DNA of 64,000 nucleotides, taken from DATELY01 sp035276085. Its GTDB lineage: Bacteria; Pseudomonadota; Gammaproteobacteria; Steroidobacterales; Steroidobacteraceae. Numbering within the stretch: position 1 is the first letter of the stretch; the number at the start of each line of letters is the position of its first letter. The stretch is from positions 36,816 through 100,815 of the forward strand of contig DATELY010000226.1 of assembly GCA_035276085.1 (NCBI GenBank), in the 5' to 3' direction. The position numbers were made by a program, and so were the translations under genes. Below the pieces are notes generated by a model. That model saw only the letters and a list, made by a program, of their open reading frames with translations. It ran no database searches and was not told the origin of the DNA. This document shows, piece after piece, positions 25,761 to 34,099 of the stretch.

Positions 25761-26537
25761 TCAGGCCAGCTGCAGGCCGCCTGCGACGGGAATGGTCACA
25801 CCCGTCACGTAACGAGCCTGCTGCGACAGTAAGAACAGCGCCACATCGGCGACTTCTTCCGCCGTGCCCGCGCGCTTCAGCGGTACGGCCTTCGTCATCC
25901 GCTCCACGTAATCGTGGGTGTGCTCGTTGACGGTCGCCACGCCCAGCCCTGCCGCGATCAACCCGGGGCCCACACAATTCGCGCGAATGCCATTGCGGCC
26001 CTCTTCTCGCGCGAGTCCTCGAACCAGCATTTCGATCGCAGCCTTTGGCGCCGCCGACAAGATGTCGCGCGGCGGTGCTCTGTCGACGGCCGCCGTGACG
26101 ACGGCGAGATAGCTCCCGCTGCGGCGCGCGCGCAGATGCGGCAGCGTCGCTTCGACGAGATTGAAGAAGCCGTTGACGTCGGCATCGAAGACACGCGCCC
26201 ACTCCGAATGCGAGATCTCGTTGATGTAGAGATAGCGAATGGCAGGACCTGCGGCGTACACGACCGAATGCACGTGACCGAAGCGTTGGGTGGCTTCATT
26301 CACGACCGTGCGCGTGGCCGCGGTGTCCGTCAGATCCAATGAGAACGTCGCTGCCTCGCGGCCACACTGCCTGATGCTTTGCTCGACAGCGCGAGCAGCG
26401 TCCGCATTGGAGCGATAGGTGAGCACGACGTTCGAGCCGGCTGTCGCCAGCGCCCTGCAGATCGCGGCACCGATGGCTCCCGAACCGCCAACGACCAGCG
26501 CCGCACCTGTACTGAACTCATTGCCTTGCGAACCCAC
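25761..26537 (-). CDS. SDR-fold protein lacking the catalytic Tyr and Ser
   Basis: A 258-residue SDR with an intact nucleotide loop (VGGSGAIGAA, near residue 17) and fold, and a C-terminal VTGVTIPVAGG. At the active site the usual YxxxK reads SAAPK: Lys is kept but Tyr is replaced by Ser. The usual catalytic Ser region is VVTAAVDRA, so Thr/Ala stand there. It therefore probably does not do normal SDR redox chemistry; divergent SDRs (as some enoyl reductases) use other residues. Codon use is like its neighbours and the frame is intact, so it is not a decayed gene. It may be co-transcribed with the upstream membrane-protein gene, 24 bases away. Confidence 0.8.
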   Translation of the reverse strand: MGSQGNEFSTGAALVVGGSGAIGAAICRALATAGSNVVLTYRSNADAARAVEQSIRQCGREAATFSLDLTDTAATRTVVNEATQRFGHVHSVVYAAGPAIRYLYINEISHSEWARVFDADVNGFFNLVEATLPHLRARRSGSYLAVVTAAVDRAPPRDILSAAPKAAIEMLVRGLAREEGRNGIRANCVGPGLIAAGLGVATVNEHTHDYVERMTKAVPLKRAGTAEEVADVALFLLSQQARYVTGVTIPVAGGLQLA

Positions 26538-26561
26538 GACGTGTTTCCCCGTTGTTGCGTT

Positions 26562-27275
26562 TCAAATCGATGCGGCTCGGGGCTCCGGCGCGTGCGCGGG
26601 GCTGGCACCAATGGCCCGCAATGTCAGCCACGTCATCGTGATGAGCCATGCGAAGAATGCACTGGCCGCCAGCCAGAAGGCGAGCAGACCATTCCACGCA
26701 AACGGGCCGGTCCGGAACATGTAAGAGAATGCGCCGGGAATGAACAGGATCGCGACCCACACATTCAAATAGGCAGCCCAGCGGGGATACACGGCACTGG
26801 CACTTCGATCCTGCAGAATCCCGCAGGCGATACCGCCGAACTGAGCGATGAAGGTGGGGAACGCTGGAATGATGATGAGCCAGCCGAGATCGTTGAGCAG
26901 CTGTGTCATCGCCGCCTCGCGCTCGGGACGAAACGCGGTGACGCCGAAGATCATGAGGGGGAACATCACGGTGAGAATGCCGATCGACCCGGCAGCCAGC
27001 TGCAGATAGGACGGCAGCCGACTGGCGCATTGCATGCGTCGCATCTGCGCCGAGATCACGCCGACCAGCGCCGCATAACCGGCAATTCCGGTGAGTGCCA
27101 GGATCATTCCCGCGCGAATGGCGCCAGCGTTCATCCGGTAGAGAGCGGCAATCTCTTCAGCTGACAAACTCGGCACCGGCGGCGGCACGAAGCCCGCGAG
27201 GAGCAGGCCGGTACCGATGAACACGGCGCTGAAGACTCCGCCCCAGGCACACAAGCGTTGATCCAGCAGATTCAT
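26562..27275 (-). CDS. Six-helix membrane protein of unknown function
   Basis: A 237-residue integral membrane protein. Hydrophobic helices lie at about residues 10-31, 53-75, 90-113, 128-152, 166-184 and 190-217. A conserved-looking loop (PPVPSLSAEEIAALYRMNAGAIRAG) follows the first helix; this arrangement resembles DUF4386-like and actinobacterial hypothetical membrane proteins, without certainty. It precedes the atypical SDR gene by 24 bases on the same strand. Confidence 0.72.
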   Translation of the reverse strand: MNLLDQRLCAWGGVFSAVFIGTGLLLAGFVPPPVPSLSAEEIAALYRMNAGAIRAGMILALTGIAGYAALVGVISAQMRRMQCASRLPSYLQLAAGSIGILTVMFPLMIFGVTAFRPEREAAMTQLLNDLGWLIIIPAFPTFIAQFGGIACGILQDRSASAVYPRWAAYLNVWVAILFIPGAFSYMFRTGPFAWNGLLAFWLAASAFFAWLITMTWLTLRAIGASPAHAPEPRAASI

Positions 27276-27407
27276 TGCAGCTCATCCTGTGCGTCAACAC
27301 ATCACGTCTGTCGATTTCGCAGCCAGTCGCGGAGGGAGTCAAGAGGCTCGACCGGCTCGCGATGATAAGCTTCGACAGCGCCTATCACCCGAACGGTTGT
27401 CGAACTC

Positions 27408-28205
27408 ATGAACCTACCCAGCACCCCTCCCACGCCCCGCCCGGCCGCCACGATCATGCTGCTACGCGACGGTGCGCAGGGCATGGAAGTCTTGATGGTC
27501 GTGCGCCATCAGCAAATCGATTTTGCTTCCGGCGCATTGGTGTTTCCCGGCGGCAAGCTCGCGCAGGGCGATCACGATGAGCGCTTGCAGGAGCGCTGCA
27601 CAGGCATCAAGGGTTTGACCGCGGAGCAGATCGCGGTGCGCGTCGGCGCAATTCGCGAAGCCTTCGAAGAGAGCGGCATCCTGCTCGCGCGGTCAGGCAG
27701 AGCTGCGGCACCGCTCGATGCGAATCGGGTGACGGAATTGGGAGCCAAATACCGCGAGCGATTGGATGCCGGTGAGATCGGCATGGCCGACATGCTCGAA
27801 GCCGAGGACCTCGTCCTGACCTGCGAGGCGCTCGTCCCCTTCGCGCATTGGATCACGCCAGACTTCATGCCCAAACGATTCGACACGTACTTCTATCTCG
27901 CGGCTGCACCCGCAGAACAGCGCGCCGTCCATGACGGCAAGGAGATGGTCGATTCCGCGTGGGTGCGACCGAAAGACGCTCTCGCACAAGCCGCAGCGGG
28001 TGCACGCACACTCGTGCCGGCGACGCGACTCAATCTGCAGAAGCTCGCACGCAGCTCGAGCCCTGCCGGCGCAATGCAGATGGCACGCGCACAGCCCATC
28101 GTCACCGTCTTACCCAAAACGATCGTTCGACCCGCGGGCCGAGTACTGCAGATTCCAGCGGAGGCGGACTACGGCATTACGGAGTTCGCGTTCCCCGAAA
28201 ACTGA
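27408..28205 (+). CDS. NUDIX hydrolase, NUDT19-like
   Basis: A 265-residue NUDIX-fold hydrolase. The Nudix box is split, as in mammalian NUDT19 and its bacterial relatives: VFPGGK (near 45-50), then a long insertion, then REAFEESGIL (83-92) with the metal-binding Glu residues. NUDT19-type enzymes hydrolyse CoA and acyl-CoA to 3'-phosphoadenosine products, which would fit the CoA-rich surroundings; this is an inference from architecture. The C-terminus carries AWVRPKDAL, typical for Nudix proteins. The gene stands alone, divergent from the membrane-protein gene. Confidence 0.87.
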   Translation: MNLPSTPPTPRPAATIMLLRDGAQGMEVLMVVRHQQIDFASGALVFPGGKLAQGDHDERLQERCTGIKGLTAEQIAVRVGAIREAFEESGILLARSGRAAAPLDANRVTELGAKYRERLDAGEIGMADMLEAEDLVLTCEALVPFAHWITPDFMPKRFDTYFYLAAAPAEQRAVHDGKEMVDSAWVRPKDALAQAAAGARTLVPATRLNLQKLARSSSPAGAMQMARAQPIVTVLPKTIVRPAGRVLQIPAEADYGITEFAFPEN

Positions 28206-28287
28206 TCGACGCAACGCGACGAATGATCTCGAGCGACTGCTGCGCGGGTTACGTGTCCCGCGGCAGCACGCCGAAGCCGGATTGCTG

Positions 28288-28962
28288 CTACCGCACGCTG
28301 CGACGCTTCGCCGTTCCTTTTTTTGTCGGCGCCAGGCCCCGCTCCAGCACGGACATCGCCTCGACGAACGAGCGCTGCAAATCCTTGGTCTTGCTGTCCG
28401 GCGTCAACAGCCAGCGACTCAAGGTCAAGTCGCGCAGCGCCTCGTAATAGAAGCTGATCGACAGCGCCGGGATATCCCCGCGAATGTGTCCTTCCTTCTG
28501 CACGGCCGCGATCCGCTTTGCTCTGGCTCGCAGATTCCGTTGCAGCGTGGCGTCGACGAGCCGCGTGCGGTCGGCGTGAAAGAAACGCGTGTGCTTCGCT
28601 GCCAGGGTGAGGAGCCAACGATTGCGTGCGATCTCGTTCAGCCGCTCGGTGACATGCGGGGTCACGATGTCCCGCTCGTCGTGGTAGGACGGCTTGTCCG
28701 ACTCGAGCCATCCCGGCATGTGCTGACCTACGAAGGCATCGATCATGGCATAGACGATGCTTTCCTTCGAAGCCATGTAGTTGAACAACGTCTTCCGCGA
28801 GACACCCGCGTGATCGGCGATGTCCGACATCGATGTCGCAACGAATCCCCTGCGCCGGAACAGCCGCTCCGAGCTCCTGAGTATCGCGGCGCGCACGCTC
28901 ATTTTCCTGTGTTCGCGCCGACTGGAGGCCGCGCCGTCCGTGCTCGCGCTCTTCTGTCTCAT
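28288..28962 (-). CDS. TetR-family regulator, divergent to phosphotransferase
   Basis: A 224-residue TetR-type repressor. The HTH spans about residues 27-70 (SSERLFRRRGFVATSMSDIADHAGVSRKTLFNYM). The tail is Lys/Arg-rich (APTKKGTAKRRSVR). The ATG at 28962 is chosen; the frame is open to 29043 but that would cover the operator-like palindrome at 29009-29023. It is divergent from the phosphotransferase gene at 29066, the classical layout for a repressor and its target. Confidence 0.88.
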   Translation of the reverse strand: MRQKSASTDGAASSRREHRKMSVRAAILRSSERLFRRRGFVATSMSDIADHAGVSRKTLFNYMASKESIVYAMIDAFVGQHMPGWLESDKPSYHDERDIVTPHVTERLNEIARNRWLLTLAAKHTRFFHADRTRLVDATLQRNLRARAKRIAAVQKEGHIRGDIPALSISFYYEALRDLTLSRWLLTPDSKTKDLQRSFVEAMSVLERGLAPTKKGTAKRRSVR

Positions 28963-29008
28963 GATGATCCGCCCGCCCGGTGAATGGCCGACTCTTCGAT
29001 GTGTGCGG

Positions 29009-29023
29009 TTATACTCAGTGTAA
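29009..29023. promoter_or_regulatory. Candidate TetR operator, 15-bp palindrome
   Basis: TTATACTCAGTGTAA is symmetric about its central base except one pair in each arm (TTA-ACT / AGT-TAA match). It sits between the divergent TetR gene (start 28962) and phosphotransferase gene (start 29066), 43 bases from the latter, so it could control both promoters. It also resembles a -10 element (TATACT). Confidence 0.55.
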
Positions 29024-29065
29024 GATTCTAGACGAAGTTCCAAGGCCGCACAGGGGTAACCGCCG

Positions 29066-30493
29066 ATGATTCCAACTCAAGCGCGCCTCATCGAAGGCAT
29101 CCGGCGCTCGCTTGTGACACTGCAGGCCCCCACCCGGTCGAAGGAGGACCAGCAGCTTGCAGCTTCGATTCAGATCGCACTCGGGGAGTTGCAGCTCCGA
29201 CAGGACGAAGCATTCCTGCACGGGCACCTCGCTCGAGGTCAGGATCTCGAACGGCGGGCGGTTGCGTTGGGAACTACGGCCGCCAAGACCGCTGCAGGCG
29301 AGGAAGAGCACGATCGGCTGCTTCGAGCGCTGACCGATGCGGTCGCGCGTCTAGCGCCGCGCGAACAACAGAACGGCGAGATCAAGGCGCTGCTGAATCA
29401 GATCGTAGACTGGGAGAATGCGCTGCATGCGCGCCGGGTGCAGGGCGCTCAGCCGCAGATTCCGCCTGAGGAGGAATCTCCATACACGGCGGAGAGAATC
29501 GGTCACTACATCGCGAAGAAGTTTCCCGAGCGCAAAGATGTCGTGGTCACCAACGTCCGCAACCTCTCGGGCGGCTTCTCCAAGGTCACTGTGATGTTCG
29601 ACGTCAACGATGCGGCCCAGCGTGCTGAATCACTCGTGATCCGCGCTGAGCAGCCCTTGAGCATCATGTTCCTGGAAGGACGCGACGTACGCAACGAATT
29701 CCCCGTACTCAAGGCCGCGAGCCGGGCGGGCATTCCCGTTGCCGAGCCGTTGTGGCTCGAGGAGGATGAAAGCTTCTTCGGCTCACGCTTCCTCGTATCC
29801 CGGCGTTCAGCCGGCCGCAACTTCGGCAGTCGCATCGGCGTCAACGAGACGATCACGGAGGCGCTGCTGCGCGATGTCGTTCAACGGCTCGTGCAAATCC
29901 ATGCGCTGCCTGTCACCGATCCGGATATCGCGCGCAGCCATCTGGGCGCATGGGCTCGTCACACCACGCTCAGCGACTGCACGGCGGCGACGATCGCATA
30001 CTGGAAGAAGCATTCCGCCAATTTCGGCCTGGCTCCTTCGCCGATTCTGACGCGAGCGCTCGCATGGCTCGAGCAGAACGTGCCGCAAGAGAACACCGTA
30101 CCCTCGGTGCTGCATGGTGACTATGGGCTACACAACCTGCTGATCAGCGACGACGACCGCGTCAGCTGCATTCTCGATTGGGAAGCCTGCTCGTACGGAG
30201 ATCCTGCAGACGAAGTGGTCTGGCTGGCCGAAGGACTCAAAGGCTCCGTCGAGCGTCAGCGCATCGTCGATCTCTACCATGAGCTGGGCGGACGACCGGT
30301 TTCGCCGCAGCGCCTGAAGTATTTCGACGTGTTGAACTGCGTGCGCTTCGCAGTGACGTGCCCGCGCGCGGCATTCCTGTTCCAGCAGAACCTGCGCATC
30401 GGCATCGAAGCGTGTCAACTGGGGCTTTTGTACACGTATTTCGGCACCTCCGGCCTCACGGAAAGCATCCGCCAGGCCGAAGCATTACGTTGA
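29066..30493 (+). CDS. APH-like phosphotransferase with helical N-terminal region
   Basis: A 475-residue two-part protein. Residues 1-135 are helical and charged, with no known catalytic motif. Residues 140-460 form an aminoglycoside-phosphotransferase-like kinase: NLSGGFSKVTVMF nucleotide loop, His350-Gly-Asp352 in HGDYGLHN and Asp371-Trp-Glu in LDWEACSYGDP. It is like the kinase domain found in acyl-CoA dehydrogenase 10/11-type proteins, for which 4-hydroxyacyl-CoA phosphorylation has been shown in animals. AGGGGTAACCGCCG before the ATG is a fair ribosome site. It is divergent from a TetR gene with a shared palindrome. Substrate unknown; small-molecule antibiotic resistance is not supported by context. 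Confidence 0.87.
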   Translation: MIPTQARLIEGIRRSLVTLQAPTRSKEDQQLAASIQIALGELQLRQDEAFLHGHLARGQDLERRAVALGTTAAKTAAGEEEHDRLLRALTDAVARLAPREQQNGEIKALLNQIVDWENALHARRVQGAQPQIPPEEESPYTAERIGHYIAKKFPERKDVVVTNVRNLSGGFSKVTVMFDVNDAAQRAESLVIRAEQPLSIMFLEGRDVRNEFPVLKAASRAGIPVAEPLWLEEDESFFGSRFLVSRRSAGRNFGSRIGVNETITEALLRDVVQRLVQIHALPVTDPDIARSHLGAWARHTTLSDCTAATIAYWKKHSANFGLAPSPILTRALAWLEQNVPQENTVPSVLHGDYGLHNLLISDDDRVSCILDWEACSYGDPADEVVWLAEGLKGSVERQRIVDLYHELGGRPVSPQRLKYFDVLNCVRFAVTCPRAAFLFQQNLRIGIEACQLGLLYTYFGTSGLTESIRQAEALR

Positions 30494-30507
30494 GCGCCGT
30501 GCGCAGG

Positions 30508-31479
30508 CTACTTCCATAGCTTGCGCACGACGTCGCCTTCGATCGACTCCGAAAAATTGCCCCAGCCGCTACGTCCGTTGCAGGTGAAGTTCGTCAGGCA
30601 GCAGCTGATGAGATTGTTCTGCATCCAATGGAACGGGAGGAAGTTGCGAACGTCGCCCGTCACGACGTAACGCTCGTCGTGATCGTCGACGAATTCGGCC
30701 TCGACGCGGATCGGGCGGAATCCGTCTTCAGCGCGAATCGTGCGCTGCTGCGCCTGCTTGATCTGGCGTGATTCGCCATCGCGGTGCAGCCAGCAGAATG
30801 GCACCATCTGCTGATCGGCGGTGGGTGCCTGCGCCAGCCAGCCCGGCGCTTCGAGGCTCTCGCCTTCGCGCTGATAGGCCATGTCGGGCAGCGTGAGCGA
30901 GAATGCAAAATCATCGCCGAGTCCGCAGTTCAGCATGGCGATGGGGCGACGTCCCAGCTTGGGCGTTTCCGGACGGAAGACCCAACTGTGATCGCGAATG
31001 GAAATGCAGTTGACGCGATGAATCACGCCATCGAGCTTCAACGTACCCGTGACGCGCCCTGCCTGCTCCAGATGCTCACCCATCGGGAACGGCACGGGCG
31101 GCATGATCGCGTCCCAGATCACGTGTAATTCGCAACCGCGCGCCTCATCCACATAGTCGAGCTGGTAGGTCGTGAGCGGCTTCAGGATCTTCACCGCGAG
31201 TCCGTTGTCCAGCCGATAGTCGTCGAGATTGCCCGTCGGAAACGGCAGCCAGCTGCGGAAGTCGTAGTACTCGGATGCAAGCTGATCCTTCTTGATGCCG
31301 CGCGACGCATAGAAACCGCCGTAGGCGACTTTCAGATTGGGATGCAGCCACACGTACAGGTCGAACTGCAGCTGCTCCTCGGGCACGAACATCAACCCGA
31401 ACCAGTTGGTCTCGGTCCAGGTGTAGTGATCGCTCGGCGGGCTGTGCAGAAGATCGTCGCGCGGGGTGATGAGACTCAT
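30508..31479 (-). CDS. CrtC/AttH-like beta-barrel protein (DUF7064/7065-like), paralogue 1
   Basis: A 323-residue cytoplasmic protein, rich in beta strands. It begins PRDDLLHSPPSDHYTWTET and contains LYVWLHPNLKVAYGGFYASRG and DHSWVFRP. A paralogue at 34100-35122 shares the DDLLH...HY..TET start, the LWFHPVLKV block and the DRSWG block. The pattern matches the DUF7064/DUF7065 proteins, which have a lipocalin-like double barrel as in AttH and carotenoid hydratase CrtC. Function is unproven; they commonly sit in hydrophobic-compound catabolic clusters. The family naming is from memory. It is the last gene of a minus-strand run with an SDR and a PF10118-type gene. Confidence 0.75.
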   Translation of the reverse strand: MSLITPRDDLLHSPPSDHYTWTETNWFGLMFVPEEQLQFDLYVWLHPNLKVAYGGFYASRGIKKDQLASEYYDFRSWLPFPTGNLDDYRLDNGLAVKILKPLTTYQLDYVDEARGCELHVIWDAIMPPVPFPMGEHLEQAGRVTGTLKLDGVIHRVNCISIRDHSWVFRPETPKLGRRPIAMLNCGLGDDFAFSLTLPDMAYQREGESLEAPGWLAQAPTADQQMVPFCWLHRDGESRQIKQAQQRTIRAEDGFRPIRVEAEFVDDHDERYVVTGDVRNFLPFHWMQNNLISCCLTNFTCNGRSGWGNFSESIEGDVVRKLWK

Positions 31480-31646
31480 CTTCGCTCTCCAACGTGAATG
31501 CAGCGGCTGCGCGCACGATAACTCTTTTTGGTCGCCGACAGATCGTCCTGAAAATCGGAATGAGCGCGAGGGGAGACGACCGACTTATCGCCGTCTGGGT
31601 GCGATCAATGACGGCGCATCCTTCGGAGTCGAGCGGTCCGCTGCAA

Positions 31647-32399
31647 TCACTGCACGCTGAAGCCGCCGTCCGCAGCGATGATGGCGCCGACGAGGTAACT
31701 CGATTGCGGTGAGCTGAGCCAGACGACGACGTCGGCGATCTCTTCCGGCGAGCCGAAACGTGCAATGGGTATCGCGCCGAGCATCGCTTTTCTGGCCTCT
31801 TCCGGCGCGAGCATCGGTGCCGTCATCGCTGTCTGAATGATGCCGGGGCAGACAGCATTGATACGGATGCCTTGCGCCGCGTACTCCACGGCCGCCGTGC
31901 GTGTGAGCCCGATGACAGCTGCTTTCGACGCACTGTACGCGCCGTTGCCGATCGAACCCACCATGCCCGCGATCGACGCCGTGTTCACGATGGTGCCGCC
32001 ACCCTGCTGCAACATGAGCTCGATCTCGACCTGCATGCAGTGGAATGTCCCGTACAGGTTCACGGCCATCGTGCGCTTGAGCCCATCGAACGACGTTTCG
32101 TGCGTAGATGCGGGCGGCAGCACCATGCCTGCATTGTTGTGTGCGCAATCGAGGCGCCCGAAGCGCTCCACCGTTTTCTTGACGGCCGCACGCACGGCAG
32201 CCACGTCCGTGATATCGAGCCCTAACGCCAGTACGTCACTGCCCTCTTTCTTCACCAGCGCCGTCGTCTCTTCCAACGATGCGACGGTCAGGTCGGAAAC
32301 GACCACCTTCGCACCGGCCCGCGCCATCGCCACGGCCGTGGCCCGACCAATGCCACCGGCGGCACCGGTTACGAAACAGATTTTGTCTTTGAGTTGCAT
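31647..32399 (-). CDS. Classical SDR oxidoreductase
   Basis: A 250-residue FabG-like SDR with FVTGAAGGIGRA (residues 9-20), NNAGMVLPP, NTASIAGMVG and YSASK (catalytic Tyr about 151, Lys 155), PGIIQTAM and a C-terminal GAIIAADGGFSVQ. The ATG at 32399 is preferred over a GTG 12 bases upstream. It lies 34 bases downstream of the PF10118-type gene and is probably co-transcribed with it, under the TetR whose gene diverges at 33348. A SYLVGAIIAADGG end is typical of dehydrogenases for cyclic alcohols and sterols but does not prove a substrate. Confidence 0.9.
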   Translation of the reverse strand: MQLKDKICFVTGAAGGIGRATAVAMARAGAKVVVSDLTVASLEETTALVKKEGSDVLALGLDITDVAAVRAAVKKTVERFGRLDCAHNNAGMVLPPASTHETSFDGLKRTMAVNLYGTFHCMQVEIELMLQQGGGTIVNTASIAGMVGSIGNGAYSASKAAVIGLTRTAAVEYAAQGIRINAVCPGIIQTAMTAPMLAPEEARKAMLGAIPIARFGSPEEIADVVVWLSSPQSSYLVGAIIAADGGFSVQ

Positions 32400-32433
32400 C
32401 GCTCGCCCCACCAGCCCGGATCGTCCGCGGATC

Positions 32434-33261
32434 TCAGGCGAATTCGATACGCGTGGTGATCGGATCGGCCGTGCGGAATTTGTCGAGTGCCGTTTGGATC
32501 CTGCGCGGCACCCTCAGCCTGGCTGGGTTGTACCAGGGCGAGAGTATCTTGAGCATGCGCGGCGCCACATAGCGGATCTGGCGCCAGAACAGCGATTGCG
32601 AGCGCCGCAATACCTGTCGCTGCTCTTGCTCGGGCAGGTTTTTCGTGTAGTGCTTCAGCACCAGTTCTTCGGCGCGCACGAAGGCGCCGCCCACATGCCA
32701 GAACGCAAAGAACAGCGCATAGATGCGCAGGAAGTAGCGCCCGGAGACAGCATGAAACGCATCGTGGCACACGGCGCGATGCTCGAACTCCTCCGCCACG
32801 TGCCACAGCAACAGGTTCGCGCCCTGCCCGGCACCCTCGAAGTACTCGTCGCACTGCTCGAACAGATATCTCGCGTCATACGTGGCAATGCTTTCGAACC
32901 CCGCGCAGTAGCCTGTGTTGAACGCCAGCGAACGCTTGTCGGCAAACTGCTTCAGGTCGGCGACGAGAGCGTCCACGAGCTCCTTCAACCCCTCGATACC
33001 CGCATCGAACATGAGTTGATTGAACCGCACGTGATAGCGCGCGTGATTCGTCTCCTGTTGGACGAAAGTGGTGAGTGCTTCCGCCAGCTCCGGATTGTCC
33101 GCGCAATGCTTCTTGCGGACCTGATTCATGATGTTGTTGAGGTAGTACTCGACATAGGGAATCACCACCGAGTACGCGTTGTAGGCCATGCAGAACTCGG
33201 GGGTCTTCGACCACATGAGCGGACCCTCCTGTGGCCGGATGTCGGGCGCTCTGACGTACAT
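32434..33261 (-). CDS. PF10118-type predicted metal-dependent hydrolase
   Basis: A 275-residue, all-helical protein of the COG3687/PF10118 family, annotated as metal-dependent hydrolase. The ligand pattern resembles ferritin-like di-iron proteins: QQETNHARYH (near 68-77) and WHVAEEFEHRAVCHDAFH (near 152-169), giving Glu/His pairs on two helices. A hydrophobic stretch RYFLRIYALFFAFWHV follows. ATG at 33261 has GGAG 6 bases upstream (an alternative ATG at 33273 contains that GGAG), which decides the start. Members are often next to oxygenases and SDRs in sterol or aromatic catabolism; an oxidative role is as plausible as hydrolysis. Divergent from a TetR gene. Confidence 0.82.
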   Translation of the reverse strand: MYVRAPDIRPQEGPLMWSKTPEFCMAYNAYSVVIPYVEYYLNNIMNQVRKKHCADNPELAEALTTFVQQETNHARYHVRFNQLMFDAGIEGLKELVDALVADLKQFADKRSLAFNTGYCAGFESIATYDARYLFEQCDEYFEGAGQGANLLLWHVAEEFEHRAVCHDAFHAVSGRYFLRIYALFFAFWHVGGAFVRAEELVLKHYTKNLPEQEQRQVLRRSQSLFWRQIRYVAPRMLKILSPWYNPARLRVPRRIQTALDKFRTADPITTRIEFA

Positions 33262-33304
33262 GTGACGCTCCATCACCGATCGGCGCAGAAAACCGTGCCG
33301 GAAG

Positions 33305-33347
33305 AAAACTAGCCTGTTAATCTAACAGTGTCAACGTAACTAGTTTC
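33305..33347. promoter_or_regulatory. Nested palindromes in divergent promoter, candidate TetR operator
   Basis: The 86-base gap between the PF10118-type gene and the TetR gene holds two symmetries: the perfect CTGTTA-ATC-TAACAG at 33314-33328, and outside it AAACTAG at 33306-33312 with CTAGTTT at 33340-33346. A dimeric regulator bound at the inner site would cover both promoters. The TetR product at 33348 is the obvious candidate. Confidence 0.6.
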
Positions 33348-34037
33348 ATGGCCAGACCTACCCTCACCGACGCACAAGTGGAAGCGGGCAAGCAGCGATT
33401 GAGCGCGCTTGCCCTGCAGGTCTATCGGAGCAAAGGTTACCGAGCGGTCACGCTGCGCGAGCTCGCAGCGCTCGCGGGCATCAGTTACGCCACACCCTAT
33501 CGGTACTTCCGCTCGAAAGACGAGCTGTTCGATCACGTGCGGGCAACCGTCTTCACGGAATTCGGCGAGCATTTGAAAATGGCCGACAGCGGCGATGAGC
33601 CATTGGTGCGGCTACGCAGCATCGTCGAAGCCGTGGTGGACTTCGCCGAGCGTCGACCCGACGACTACCGCCTGATCTTTGGCATGCGCCAGGTTCCTCC
33701 CGCACGCGGCTCCATGCTGGATGCCGCACAGAAGCGCGTCGCCAAACATGTCGTGAGCGTCTGCCAGGCGGCCGTCGATGCCGGCCAGCTGCAAGGCGAT
33801 CCACTGACGCTCGCGCACCTCGCCTGGGCCAGCATCCATGGCCTGCTCAGTTTGCATGTCAGCAGCCTGCTCAGGCTGGGACGCAAGCTCGATGACCTGA
33901 TCCCACCGCTGCTCGACCGGCTGTTTCCGCCGTCCGCCACGAGCACTCCCGGCAAGGGCACGTCGGGCGCCGCCACGAACAAGCGCCGCAAGAGTCGCTC
34001 CACTTCATCATCACGGAGTGCTTCGACACGACGCTGA
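33348..34037 (+). CDS. TetR-family regulator with WHG-type ligand domain
   Basis: A 229-residue TetR regulator. HTH at about residues 17-58 (SALALQVYRSKGYRAVTLRELAALAGISYATPYRYF). The C-terminal part contains LAWASIHGLLSLHV, the WHG-domain hallmark (PF13305). The last 35 residues are Ser/Thr/Lys/Arg-rich and probably disordered. It diverges from the PF10118-type/SDR/DUF7065-like gene run, with perfect palindromes between, so it most likely represses that run and itself. It converges with the paralogous beta-barrel gene ending at 34100. Confidence 0.9.
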   Translation: MARPTLTDAQVEAGKQRLSALALQVYRSKGYRAVTLRELAALAGISYATPYRYFRSKDELFDHVRATVFTEFGEHLKMADSGDEPLVRLRSIVEAVVDFAERRPDDYRLIFGMRQVPPARGSMLDAAQKRVAKHVVSVCQAAVDAGQLQGDPLTLAHLAWASIHGLLSLHVSSLLRLGRKLDDLIPPLLDRLFPPSATSTPGKGTSGAATNKRRKSRSTSSSRSASTRR

Positions 34038-34099
34038 CCGTCGAGAGCATCGCCGCCAACGGATGCGTCGTGTTCCTGGAGTTCGCAATACAACGCGCG

